From: Pseudogracilibacillus sp037892545
Lineage (GTDB): Bacteria > Bacillota > Bacilli > Bacillales > Amphibacillaceae
DNA length: 19,795 bases
Assembly: GCF_037892545.1 (NCBI RefSeq)
Contig: NZ_JBBKBG010000039.1
Span: forward strand, 1-19,795
Reading direction: 5' to 3'
Positions 6,790-15,002 of the stretch are shown here, piece after piece. Position 1 is the stretch's first letter. Each line of letters starts with the position of its first letter. Under the pieces are notes generated by a model. The model saw only the letters and a program-made list of their open reading frames with translations, searched no databases and had not been told where the DNA came from. A program made the position numbers and the translations under genes.

Positions 6790-7691
6790 ATAACGCCAGG
6801 TGATTTAGTAACACAATCGATATGCACATCTGTTTTAATAACCCCACCAAAAGTATGGTTAGAGCCAAACGCAACATGAATAGTATCTTTCGCCTTTTCG
6901 TCTTCTAAAATATTACCAGTTACCCTTGCAGCATGGTTTGTTCCTATTCCAAGCTCAGCAAGCAATCTTCCATCCCCTTCGCCTAAAATATCCATTAACT
7001 GTTTCCCTGCTTCCCCTGATGCATGTACTAAACGACCTGCTGCAATGTTTAAAATAACTGGTTCATGAACGAGCCCAATTCCAGCGATAGATCCATTAAT
7101 TTCAATTTCTCCTTCCGCCTCCCCTTCTAATGGCGCAATATATGCTTCACCAGACGGTAAATTACCTGAGTCACCTTTCTTATGGAAGACACCTGTACTT
7201 GGCACCCCTTTTCGCTCACCAATAGGTATACGTAACGTTAACCCATTACCTGATTTAATCGTCACTTTTTCATGTGCAGATAATAATGCGACAATTTCAT
7301 TCGTTTCTTGCTCGACTCGATCATAATCTGCATTAATCGCTCCATGTAAAAAAATATCTTCGTTAATTCCTGGCATCGTAATAACACTTATTCCTTGTTC
7401 ACTCGCATGTCGGCGAGCGACAGTATGTGTTAATGAATGTTTCGTTAAACAAAAAACAATGCCATGATTTAACATTTCCTTTGCAATATGAGCATCAGGT
7501 TCTTCTCCTGATTTATTTCGGTCCTCCATCACATGAATATAAGTTTCCCAACCTAATTCATGTAAAGCTTGGTGAAATGCTGACCCTAAATCTTTCGTAG
7601 ACATATCTGTCACGACTAACACACTTACATCCGTATCAAATTTAAAATTTACTTCCATTATTTTTTGAACAACTTCTTTTATATCACTCAT
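6777..7691 (-). CDS. M29 aminopeptidase-like metalloprotein (aminopeptidase T / 2,5-dihydroxypyridine dioxygenase superfamily)
   Basis: A 304-residue protein of the fold shared by M29 thermophilic-type aminopeptidases and the iron enzyme NicX (2,5-dihydroxypyridine 5,6-dioxygenase). By remembered alignment to M29 enzymes, candidate metal ligands are E182 (P-S-G-E-A-Y-I-A-P), E246 (A-E-L-G-I-G-T-N), H272 (T-I-H-V-A-F-G), H290 and D292 (D-V-H-I-D). It is shorter than M29 peptidases of about 400 residues. ATG at 7691 has GGGAGGG 7 nt upstream; the frame is open to 7751 but without a site, and that extra stretch contains a terminator hairpin. It follows the AroM gene after 60 nt and overlaps the divergent nitroreductase gene. 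It may cleave a peptide bond or open a heteroaromatic ring; sequence cannot tell which. Confidence 0.75.
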   Translation of the reverse strand: MSDIKEVVQKIMEVNFKFDTDVSVLVVTDMSTKDLGSAFHQALHELGWETYIHVMEDRNKSGEEPDAHIAKEMLNHGIVFCLTKHSLTHTVARRHASEQGISVITMPGINEDIFLHGAINADYDRVEQETNEIVALLSAHEKVTIKSGNGLTLRIPIGERKGVPSTGVFHKKGDSGNLPSGEAYIAPLEGEAEGEIEINGSIAGIGLVHEPVILNIAAGRLVHASGEAGKQLMDILGEGDGRLLAELGIGTNHAARVTGNILEDEKAKDTIHVAFGSNHTFGGVIKTDVHIDCVTKSPGVIWES

Positions 7692-7710
7692 ATTAATGCC
7701 CTCCCATATG

Positions 7711-7748
7711 AAAAAAATGAGGCAATTTTTGTCCTTCGCCTCATTTTT
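7711..7748 (-). terminator. Intrinsic terminator between aroM-like and M29-like genes
   Basis: On the minus strand the 11-bp perfect stem AAAAATGAGGC/GCCTCATTTTT has a 14-nt loop and ends in seven T residues (7717-7711). It begins 3 nt after the AroM stop codon and ends only a few bases before the ribosome site of the M29-like gene. It can also act in the other direction, as T residues flank both sides. This either ends the five-gene transcript or attenuates expression of the last three genes. Confidence 0.85.
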
Positions 7749-7751
7749 CAA

Positions 7752-8411
7752 TTAAATGTATTCCTTTAAAACAGATGCCGCCAGAGAAATAGATAAAACG
7801 ATTGGAAGATTCGTCGCTTGCATTGCTCTTTCCTTATGTGATTCATCATATCCCATACAATCAAGCACAATTACTGTAGCACCTTGCTCTTTCAACGAAT
7901 TTGCTGCAGATTCTATATCACTTTCTTCATATGGTGATGCCGCCTCTGCAACGATCGGCACACTTATTTCATGCCATTTTTCCATCAATTGATCTTTTTG
8001 TTCTTTTAATGGAACGATCAATCCTAACTTCCCTTCTCTTAACACGGCATTCAACACGTTGACTAAAATTTTATCTGGAAATAATAATAATTTTTTAGAT
8101 TGAATCGTAGGAAAATCACCAGTACATAATAATAAAACGACCGATACTTCCTCTTCTAACTGATTTAATTCTCGTTGTAATAATGGTAATAACGCCTCTT
8201 TCTTAATTTTAGTAGATTGTCCATTACGTAAACGAGAAATATACGTAGTGTCTCCTTCATTCGGCCATAATGCTTTAATTTCACTATCTGACAAGCTATC
8301 TAAAGCACCTCTTTGAATCATTTCGACAGATTCACCTAAGACCGATTGAATAATTGGAGCCACATCTGTTCTAGGCGACTGACCAATTGTTAGCACACCA
8401 ACTTTTTTCAT
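7752..8411 (-). CDS. AroM family protein
   Basis: A 219-residue protein with the AroM hallmarks: G-V-L-T-I-G-Q-S-P-R-T-D at the N-terminus, R-G-A-L-D-S-L-S near 34-41, L-L-L-C-T-G-D-F-P with C96, and V-L-D-C-M-G-Y-D with C185. AroM is of unknown function; the fold resembles the Asp/Glu racemase superfamily, where two cysteines act as acid/base. The paired C96 and C185 keep that arrangement, so a racemase, isomerase or decarboxylase-type reaction is possible (inference). The ATG overlaps the TAA of the DUF1177 gene by one base, with an AGGGAAG site about 8 nt upstream, so translation is coupled. It is the last gene before a strong terminator. Confidence 0.85.
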   Translation of the reverse strand: MKKVGVLTIGQSPRTDVAPIIQSVLGESVEMIQRGALDSLSDSEIKALWPNEGDTTYISRLRNGQSTKIKKEALLPLLQRELNQLEEEVSVVLLLCTGDFPTIQSKKLLLFPDKILVNVLNAVLREGKLGLIVPLKEQKDQLMEKWHEISVPIVAEAASPYEESDIESAANSLKEQGATVIVLDCMGYDESHKERAMQATNLPIVLSISLAASVLKEYI

Positions 8412-9349
8412 TAGTTTTGCTTCCCTAATGTTTGAATATGTTTCATCGAGCCGTATAATGCTTGAATACGGTCAAATTCTTCTTCATCATAAAAAGAAAT
8501 TTTTGATCGCCCATAATCTTTCGCAACTTCAATACTAAATCTAACAGCCTGGGCAATATCTACTTCATGGCTCGCTCCTGTTCCGCTTCCTGGTACAACT
8601 GTTTTAGTCGTAATTGCCAATCCAACCACAGGTGCACTCGTTGCGACAGAAGGTTGTAAAATACTGTTAATATGATATAAGCCATTTCCATAAGGAGTAA
8701 TATCTTGAATCGATACAGCAAACGTTTGCGCTAATTCTCCTGTTGTCACTTCTTTTATACGAACTAAATCATCCGAGAATTTTAAAATATAGCCGTCTTT
8801 TACTGTTTGCGATAAACAAATACCGCGATGATTAAATACTCTATTTCCTTTTGTCGTATCAATAGAAATAATAGCTTCCATTTCTTCTAACACTTCATAC
8901 TTATTCATCGTTAAAATGTCTACAGGTGAATCCATAAATTCTACCGGATCATGTGGTAAAGTTGGGGCATCTGGGCATATATGAGTTGTAACATATACAT
9001 CCCCTTCTAGACGGTCCCCACGCTCACTCATTTCAGCTAATTTTAATGCTGTCGCTAAAGCCGCAGCTGCACCATCTCCATCAGAAACAAATCCAATTCT
9101 TGTTGGTCTTGCTCCAATCCCGCCTAAGCGACCAATTACACCTAATGTAGGCGCATTGCCACCGTCAGCTTTTCCTTTTGTTCCTTTAATTAAAATTTTC
9201 ACAAAATCTGTATAACCTTTTTCCCCATGTACACGTTCGACACTGCATGAAGCATATGTGTAAGACTCAAATAAAGCTTGTACTGTCTTTCCTTCTACAC
9301 TTGGATTATCTACTATATCTAATACTTCTAATACTTGTTTTAATGCCAT
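8411..9349 (-). CDS. DUF1177 domain-containing protein
   Basis: A 312-residue protein matching the DUF1177 family along its length. Recognisable segments are G-V-I-G-R-L-G-G-I-G-A-R-P near 70-82, a D-G-D-G-A-A-A-A-L-A-T-A loop, V-Y-V-T-T-H-I-C-P-D-A-P-T-L-P-H-D-P near 118-134, and V-P-G-S-G-T-G-A-S-H-E near the C-terminus. The conserved His, Cys and Asp residues in the T-H-I-C-P-D segment suggest a metal or catalytic site, but no reaction is established that I know of. It starts with ATG 8 nt after GAGGTG, 12 nt downstream of the DUF917 gene, and couples to AroM. The constant company of DUF917, AroM and a transporter here argues for a shared catabolic route (inference). Confidence 0.85.
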   Translation of the reverse strand: MALKQVLEVLDIVDNPSVEGKTVQALFESYTYASCSVERVHGEKGYTDFVKILIKGTKGKADGGNAPTLGVIGRLGGIGARPTRIGFVSDGDGAAAALATALKLAEMSERGDRLEGDVYVTTHICPDAPTLPHDPVEFMDSPVDILTMNKYEVLEEMEAIISIDTTKGNRVFNHRGICLSQTVKDGYILKFSDDLVRIKEVTTGELAQTFAVSIQDITPYGNGLYHINSILQPSVATSAPVVGLAITTKTVVPGSGTGASHEVDIAQAVRFSIEVAKDYGRSKISFYDEEEFDRIQALYGSMKHIQTLGKQN

Positions 9350-9361
9350 TTGTTTTTCACC

Positions 9362-10408
9362 TCATAAAATTTTCTTTTGAATAATTGGTTCTATCACTCG
9401 TAATAATTTTTCATTACACATCGTCGTACTTAAAATTAATTTTTCCTTTGGTACAACAATTACTGCCACATCTTGGCCTTCTTCTATTTCGGCACTAACA
9501 ACTGGGAGACCTGTGTTTGTGTCAAATGTCATAATTAAATCTGGAAAAGTACCATGTCGTTCATCGTTTATTTCAGCTGTCATATATTCATTCCAAAATG
9601 TTAATTCTAGATCACCCACATATACGAACCCGACGTCAAATCCACCTTCTTTTTTCAATGTAAATGATGTTACTTTTCCTTCATATAAGATGCTACCTTC
9701 TAAATAATTTACTGCCGCTTCTATTCTTTCTTTTCCTTCTTTAGCATTTAACAATACTTCTCCTAATTCGATTGCTTGAGTAATGGCACCGGCTGACGCA
9801 TTTTCTTTTACATACTTTATGGATACGGGATTACGACAAACCCCAACTAATCCACCAGCTTTTACAGACAATTCACGCATCGTATCCGAAACATTCCCTA
9901 ATGAACCAGTTACAACTCCTTCTAAAGCATTTTCGTTTTTACCACCTGCAAATGCTTGAATCGATCGGTAACTTTTATCTTCAGATAAATTCATTGAACC
10001 CATTGACCCTGTTGGATGGGCTCGTCCATTCGACGGTGCATCCAAAATGGGTAATCCTAAGGCAGCAGCTTGTAGCCAACCATTTATCGTCGTTGCTGCA
10101 CCATTTTCATTCGTCATAATCGCAGCAACAGGAGCATCTAGTTCTGCCTGCATTCTTTTTACTGCATCAATCGTTTGTTCCTCACTTAAAAACATATCCT
10201 TAGCAGATGGTGCTCCAACTAATGAAACACAAACAACTACATCCTCATCCGCAAATTCATCTACCGTTTTTAGCACTGGGGTTCCTAATTTGAAAGCCTC
10301 ATCAAGTTTGTTTAAACCTTCCTTGATGATGCCACCACCCCCACCACCTAAAATACAACCACCATAAATAGCATGAATGCCATCTTCTTTCGTTAATTTT
10401 CTAGCCAT
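9362..10408 (-). CDS. DUF917 family protein (S-methyl thiohydantoin desulfurase-like)
   Basis: A 348-residue DUF917 protein. The glycine-rich signature Y-G-G-C-I-L-G-G-G-G-G-G is at 15-26, followed by V-C-V-S-L-V-G-A-P-S and the D-A-P-S-N-G-R-A-H-P-T-G-S-M-G loop near 123-137. The C-terminal domain is beta-rich. DUF917 is related to hydantoinase/oxoprolinase-type proteins, and I recall the family being renamed after an S-methyl thiohydantoin desulfurase; that link needs checking. The ATG at 10408 has GAGGG 7 nt upstream. The gene sits 15 nt after the OPT transporter gene and 12 nt before DUF1177. With a racemase at the head of the operon, a five-membered cyclic amide substrate is a reasonable guess (inference). 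Confidence 0.82.
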   Translation of the reverse strand: MARKLTKEDGIHAIYGGCILGGGGGGIIKEGLNKLDEAFKLGTPVLKTVDEFADEDVVVCVSLVGAPSAKDMFLSEEQTIDAVKRMQAELDAPVAAIMTNENGAATTINGWLQAAALGLPILDAPSNGRAHPTGSMGSMNLSEDKSYRSIQAFAGGKNENALEGVVTGSLGNVSDTMRELSVKAGGLVGVCRNPVSIKYVKENASAGAITQAIELGEVLLNAKEGKERIEAAVNYLEGSILYEGKVTSFTLKKEGGFDVGFVYVGDLELTFWNEYMTAEINDERHGTFPDLIMTFDTNTGLPVVSAEIEEGQDVAVIVVPKEKLILSTTMCNEKLLRVIEPIIQKKIL

Positions 10409-10423
10409 CTATATTCCCTCTTT

Positions 10424-11974
10424 CTATCTTGCTTTCCATAATGATGTAAAGAAGCTATACAATGCATCCCCAGCGATAAAACCAGCAGCAGTTGTGTACA
10501 TTGCACTTTCAGCTGACTCTCCACCAACACGTAAAATAATTAATCGAATAATAATCCCGACGATTACAGCCCAGCCTGCTAATGGATTGACAATTAATAA
10601 ACCTGTCGCCAACATAATTCCCATTTGACGTTTGGAACCACCAATTAATTGGATGAGTGCACCAGGAATCGCCCATAATAACAGCATTAAACCTACATTT
10701 CCGGATAAACCTGATTCAATCGTTGCTGCATACACATGGTTCACTGGAGGGACTAAATCTTGTTGGAAAAAACTATCATGGAATAATGTAACCATTCCGA
10801 TCGCAACCCCGAATCCGATTGCAGCACTTTTTAATTGTAATCTTCTTCCGAATAATTCCTCTTCGACAGATTTTCCAGAACGTAAAATTGCACCCGTTTT
10901 AAAGTCATATCCGAGGTCCGCAAAAGCTGGACCGGTTGCAGCTGTGTAACCTGTTAACATCGCTAAAGCAATCGGTGGAAAACCAAGTAGCATACCAACT
11001 AATAAAGATATTAATGTAACTGCAAATGCCGGGAACCATCCAGAGTGCATCGCAGCAATCCCAACGATAATTTCACTTACTAATGCTGCCGCTGCGGCAA
11101 ACAATATGAATAAAATTAATTGGTATACTGGCATCTCCTCATATAAACCAGCAAGCGCTGCAACAACTATCGCACCTAAAACATAAAATAAATATCCTAA
11201 CGCAAAACCATTTTTAACGTCTTTATCTGTTCTAGAATTTATCGTTTTATCATCCTTATTTTTCGGTTTACGTAAGATGACAATAAACTGAATTAACGCA
11301 ATCATCCCTGCACCAATCATCATTCCATGTGGAACATATAATGCATCTAAATCTACATTGAATAATGGTACAGAATATGCGCGTAATAATAACCCAATAC
11401 CAAACATTGTTAACGCAACGATATTTCCAATAAAGGCAACCCCGAAAGCTGACATGGAAATACCGAAATGTGATCCAAGAAGTCCCCCAAAAATACCTAA
11501 TCCTAAAAACTTCGCTTTTTGTCCACCTTCGTCTCCTGCCTTTAATGCCTCTGCCGTTGCAACACCCGGCGCCCAAATTTCATTGGCACTAAATAATTTT
11601 GAGTCGAAAACACGATATAAAATAAATACATCGACACATAATGCAATCCCCGCACCAATCAACATCGGTATAATTAAATCTGGCATTCCTAATACAAACG
11701 GTAACCCAATTGGGATTAATAAACTATTTGCCGCACCAAAAGTAGCTGCCGAAATAGTCGTTTGAATTAAGTTTTGATTTTCTAATGTTTTATATTTATA
11801 AAACATTTGCAAAGGAATTCTAGCTACTAACATTGCAATTAATGCACCAATAATGGATGTATTTGGTGTGATTCCTAATGTTGTTATTAACTGCATTCCA
11901 ATAATCGCACCAAGTATGGCTACGATAGCCGAAAATAAAATAAATGATAGATCAAAAGTTCTCTTATTTTTCAC
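10424..11974 (-). CDS. OPT-family transporter
   Basis: A 516-residue polytopic membrane protein of the oligopeptide transporter (OPT/YSL) superfamily, with roughly 12-14 hydrophobic spans. Typical features are the N-terminal span ending G-I-T-P-N-T-S, the N-E-I-W-A-P-G-V-A-T-A-E-A segment, F-G-G-L-L-G-S-H-F-G-I-S-M, the loop Y-T-A-A-T-G-P-A-F-A-D-L-G-Y-D, and a charged cytoplasmic linker K-P-K-N-K-D-D-K near 243. Family members move oligopeptides or metal-chelate complexes with protons across the cytoplasmic membrane. The start is GTG at 11974 with GGAGG 7 nt upstream. It is the second gene of the operon, 14 nt after the racemase gene, and presumably imports the compound that the downstream enzymes process. 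The substrate is not readable from sequence. Confidence 0.87.
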   Translation of the reverse strand: MKNKRTFDLSFILFSAIVAILGAIIGMQLITTLGITPNTSIIGALIAMLVARIPLQMFYKYKTLENQNLIQTTISAATFGAANSLLIPIGLPFVLGMPDLIIPMLIGAGIALCVDVFILYRVFDSKLFSANEIWAPGVATAEALKAGDEGGQKAKFLGLGIFGGLLGSHFGISMSAFGVAFIGNIVALTMFGIGLLLRAYSVPLFNVDLDALYVPHGMMIGAGMIALIQFIVILRKPKNKDDKTINSRTDKDVKNGFALGYLFYVLGAIVVAALAGLYEEMPVYQLILFILFAAAAALVSEIIVGIAAMHSGWFPAFAVTLISLLVGMLLGFPPIALAMLTGYTAATGPAFADLGYDFKTGAILRSGKSVEEELFGRRLQLKSAAIGFGVAIGMVTLFHDSFFQQDLVPPVNHVYAATIESGLSGNVGLMLLLWAIPGALIQLIGGSKRQMGIMLATGLLIVNPLAGWAVIVGIIIRLIILRVGGESAESAMYTTAAGFIAGDALYSFFTSLWKAR

Positions 11975-11988
11975 TGTAATTCCTCCTA

Positions 11989-12615
11989 TTATTGAAGCTT
12001 ATAAGCAACCGCTTGAGCTTCGACTAAATCCACCATCGGTATTGTGACTCGATCTTTTGCAAATTGTTTTAAATGAATGGTAGAGAAGCCTGTACAAGCA
12101 AATAAAATAACATCTGCTCCTTCTTTCTTCATGCGATTCATCAATACGACTAACTTATTTTTTGCATCATCCGAAAATAATGAAACCGTATTTCGTAATG
12201 TTGGTTCATAATGATATGAATAAAAATGATTCCCTAATATTTTTAAGATGTTTGGTGGAGCTTCCTCTGTAATTCCGATGACTCCTACATTATCTCCCAA
12301 TGTCTTCGATATATTCGCTCCTACTGCCCCCGCACCATATACCGGAATTGATACAGCTTGTTTTACTTCCTGCAAAGCCGGGTCTGCCGCACAACTAATT
12401 GTTAATGCTTTATATTTCCCGCCTTTTTCCATCTCTCTCGCCAGCTCAACAATTTTTGGAATAGCTTCCTGCTCTGTCTGAGCATTATAAATTCCTGTCG
12501 GTTGATCCATGATACATTTCGTTTCACTATCTATCGATAAAAAATTACGCATTAACTCTCCATGTTCTGACAAAATTTTCCCTTCACTCGTTAATACACG
12601 GATGATTCCTAACAT
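11989..12615 (-). CDS. Asp/Glu/hydantoin racemase family protein
   Basis: A 208-residue cofactor-independent racemase of the Asp/Glu/hydantoin superfamily. The two catalytic cysteines are C75 in L-T-I-S-C-A-A-D-P and C174 in L-F-A-C-T-G-F-S-T; they would act as the paired acid and base. G-V-I-G-I-T-E at 111-117 is the typical mid-protein turn. Length fits hydantoin racemase (about 210-250) better than glutamate racemase (about 265). Isomerisation of a hydantoin, amino acid or related chiral carbon is likely. It is the first gene of the operon and starts at ATG 8 nt after AAAGGAG. Together with the M20 hydrolase 7 kb away it recalls hydantoin utilisation, but no standard hydantoinase is seen. 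Confidence 0.83.
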   Translation of the reverse strand: MLGIIRVLTSEGKILSEHGELMRNFLSIDSETKCIMDQPTGIYNAQTEQEAIPKIVELAREMEKGGKYKALTISCAADPALQEVKQAVSIPVYGAGAVGANISKTLGDNVGVIGITEEAPPNILKILGNHFYSYHYEPTLRNTVSLFSDDAKNKLVVLMNRMKKEGADVILFACTGFSTIHLKQFAKDRVTIPMVDLVEAQAVAYKLQ

Positions 12616-12639
12616 CTATGTCACTCCTTTCCCCTCTTA

Positions 12640-12717
12640 TCTAATGCGACTTTTCGAATCTTTCTCTAAATATAATATATTCAGATTATTATGTATATAC
12701 GCAAAATGAGCGTAAAA
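12640..12717 (-). promoter_or_regulatory. Probable promoter region of the racemase-OPT operon
   Basis: This interval is bounded by the pucR terminator and the racemase ribosome site. On the minus strand a TTGCGT is followed after 17 nt by AATATA and then TATTATATT, giving several possible -10 boxes. No exact sigma-A pair stands out and no -12/-24 element was seen. It is the natural target of the PucR-type regulator encoded just upstream. Confidence 0.4.
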
Positions 12718-12740
12718 AAAGGAAGGCAAAGCCCTCCTTT
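12714..12740 (-). terminator. Intrinsic terminator of the pucR-type gene
   Basis: On the minus strand a 10-position stem AAAGGAGGGC/GCCTTCCTTT with one G-U pair and a TTT loop is followed by seven T residues (12720-12714). It ends the regulator transcript before the racemase operon, so the operon needs its own promoter. Confidence 0.85.
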
Positions 12741-12758
12741 TTCTCACTGTGAGCAATC

Positions 12759-14306
12759 TCAATCATTCATCATATAAAAACTAAACTGAAGTGAAAAGAT
12801 TGTTTTTGCATCATTTAAATCTATATTCATTATTTCCCGAATTCGTTTTAAACGATATGTGATTGTTCTTCTATTTAAATACATTACTTTCGCTGTTCTT
12901 GAAGCATTGCAATTTTCAGCTAAATAAACTTTTAATGTTTCAATCAAATCTGTTTCCATTTGTTGAAGTGGAAGCATCATATAATGAACAAAATCATTCA
13001 CATGTGGATCTTTTCGCAAATTTAATAAAATAGAGGAAATACCTAATTCACTTTGGTCATATACTGTTGAACGTAACCCTAAGTCTTTCCCAATTTCAAT
13101 AACTTTTGCTGTATTATCAACTTTTTCTATCATAGACATCGTATCGATAAAAGGATAACTTATCCCTATCGTTACATTCTCTAATAATGTTTGAGGTTGT
13201 TGCTTTTTCCATTGTCGTTTCAGTTCAATAGACGTCGGCTCATGATGATTTAACCAAACGAGTACAAACACATTTTCGTTTCTTTCTATCACAATATAAT
13301 CTTTCACTTCGGTTAAATGTTTCATCATATTTTCTATATGGGAAAGCAAAATTAACGATTTTCGCAAAAAGGTATGATATCCAAGCGTTTCTGTTATATT
13401 TAATCGGTCTAAATGGATGACCATTTTTAGATCCTTTTCTTCCTCTAGATTGTTCCATCTTTCTATAAATTCCCCTTTTTGCATTTGTAAACTAACCATT
13501 TCAGCCATCATTGTAATATGAATTTTATCTACTAATCGGAAAATCTCGGTGTCCATTAACAATTCTTTTTGTTTATTTCTTTCATATACAATATGGAGAA
13601 GTCCATATTTCTTCCCTTTCGCAAAAAGAGTGACAACCATTCTTTTTAATGCCTCTGAATATATACAAGCATGTTTTTCGTACGTTTCAAATTCGGTATT
13701 AAATTTTTGGACATACATCTCTGTCTGTTCATAGGATGGGAGAGAAAATAGGGTGAAATCATTTCTCCATTTATCACTTTTTAATTTATGCGCACAATAT
13801 AACAACTCACCGTTCATGTTTTCTATATACATAATTAACCCAAATGATTTATAAATATCTTGTAAGATCGTCGTGACGTTTTCATAAGATTTCCCTTCAA
13901 TTTCTTCGATCAATCGATCATCTGTTGATTGTTGTAATTTTGCATATAGTGGCGTCAAAATGTCGATATAAGGGACATCTTTTGGTAATGTAATAATAGG
14001 AAAATGATGTTCCTCCGCCAATTGAACAATGGATGGAGGAATTTCATCAATAAACCTACCTAGCTTTATAATGAGTCCACTTGCCTTCAATTCAATGAAT
14101 GATTTCACTATATTTATTTGGGCTTGTTCATCATCTTTAATCGCATAAAAACTAGTTAAAATCAGTGTCCCTGTTACATCCCACTTATCTACATGTGGAA
14201 TTTCCATCACTTCAATATATTTCACCTTTTTATTTAAACCTTTCTTCCCGTACTTTACCTCAGCTTCAAACTTTTTTATAATTTGCATCACTTCATGAAC
14301 CATCAT
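12759..14306 (-). CDS. PucR-family transcriptional regulator
   Basis: A 515-residue regulator with an N-terminal PucR-type sensor domain (about 1-125, including G-L-N-K-K-V-K-Y-I-E-V-M-E-I-P and T-G-T-L-I-L-T-S-F-Y), a central region of about 250 residues with a GGDEF-like/CdaR-like fold, and a C-terminal helix-turn-helix at about 460-500 (A-E-N-C-N-A-S-R-T-A-K-V-M-Y-L-N-R-R-T-I-T-Y-R-L). Such proteins usually activate catabolic genes for purines, amino acids or sugar acids in response to a substrate. The frame is open to ATG at 14348, but that start has no ribosome site; ATG at 14306 follows AAGGGTG by about 9 nt and begins M-M-V-H-E-V-M-Q. It lies directly upstream of the racemase-OPT operon on the same strand, separated by a terminator, and is its likely regulator (inference). 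Confidence 0.87.
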   Translation of the reverse strand: MMVHEVMQIIKKFEAEVKYGKKGLNKKVKYIEVMEIPHVDKWDVTGTLILTSFYAIKDDEQAQINIVKSFIELKASGLIIKLGRFIDEIPPSIVQLAEEHHFPIITLPKDVPYIDILTPLYAKLQQSTDDRLIEEIEGKSYENVTTILQDIYKSFGLIMYIENMNGELLYCAHKLKSDKWRNDFTLFSLPSYEQTEMYVQKFNTEFETYEKHACIYSEALKRMVVTLFAKGKKYGLLHIVYERNKQKELLMDTEIFRLVDKIHITMMAEMVSLQMQKGEFIERWNNLEEEKDLKMVIHLDRLNITETLGYHTFLRKSLILLSHIENMMKHLTEVKDYIVIERNENVFVLVWLNHHEPTSIELKRQWKKQQPQTLLENVTIGISYPFIDTMSMIEKVDNTAKVIEIGKDLGLRSTVYDQSELGISSILLNLRKDPHVNDFVHYMMLPLQQMETDLIETLKVYLAENCNASRTAKVMYLNRRTITYRLKRIREIMNIDLNDAKTIFSLQFSFYMMND

Positions 14307-14464
14307 TTTCGTACACACCCTTGATATGTTTGTCGTCGGTATCATCATTTTGCTATCTATACTATAATTATATAAGTATTTTTCCTAAGATGAATACTAA
14401 ATGGTATTGGGAAGAGACTTTTTAATTTGACCATCCCGTCTTGATAGTGAATATATTTGAAAAA

Positions 14465-14965
14465 TTATTTGTTTTCCATAACTGCTTTTGCATGTCCACT
14501 TTGTTGCAAACGAACGACGATAAACCAACCAATCAAAGCACCTGAAACACTGCTTACTAAAAATGACGGCAAGAAGAAAAATATTCCAAACGATGTCCCC
14601 ATAAATAATGTTGCTAAAGGAATCGATGCAAATGATCCTAAAATACCTGTCCCGATGACTTCACCGATCACTGCCGCACCATGTCGGTTCCATTTTTTGT
14701 ATAAATAACCTGCAAAAAATGCCCCAATCATCCCACCAGGAAAAGCTAAAATCGACCCTAATCCTAGCATATTTCGAATCAACCCAATGATAAACGCAAT
14801 GATCACAGCTGGTCCAGGACCGAGTAAAATCCCTGCAACAACATTCACAGCATGTTGGACAGGATACGCCTTAGCAAAACCTGCTGGGAACCATAAAAAC
14901 TGTGAACCGATAATACCTATTGCAACAAAAACAGCCATAGTTGTCATAATTCGTGTACGATTCAT
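14465..14965 (-). CDS. thiW: ThiW, ECF transporter S component for a thiamine precursor (thiazole)
   Basis: A 166-residue integral membrane protein with about five spans and the ThiW layout: A-V-F-V-A-I-G-I-I-G-S-Q-F-L-W-F-P-A-G near the N-terminus, P-V-Q-H-A-V-N-V-V-A-G-I-L-L-G-P-G-P-A near 35-53, and G-S-I-L-A-F-P-G-G-M-I-G-A-F. ThiW is the substrate-binding S unit of a group II ECF importer for the thiazole moiety of thiamine; the shared ECF ATPase and T subunits are not in the window. ATG at 14965 has GGAGGTG about 9 nt upstream. A TPP riboswitch and terminator precede it, which confirms the thiamine role independently of the protein sequence. No thiE, thiM or thiD is adjacent. Confidence 0.92.
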   Translation of the reverse strand: MNRTRIMTTMAVFVAIGIIGSQFLWFPAGFAKAYPVQHAVNVVAGILLGPGPAVIIAFIIGLIRNMLGLGSILAFPGGMIGAFFAGYLYKKWNRHGAAVIGEVIGTGILGSFASIPLATLFMGTSFGIFFFLPSFLVSSVSGALIGWFIVVRLQQSGHAKAVMENK

Positions 14966-15002
14966 CTTCTCCTACACCTCCTTTTACAATAAAATAACGT
15001 TA

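Noticed and set aside
9901..10367. Plus-strand frames opposite the DUF917 gene
   Set aside because: Antisense shadows of a well-supported gene; no ribosome sites and no domain likeness.
11268..11765. Frames overlapping the OPT transporter on both strands
   Set aside because: Shadows of a clear membrane-protein gene whose own frame has a GGAGG site and family motifs.
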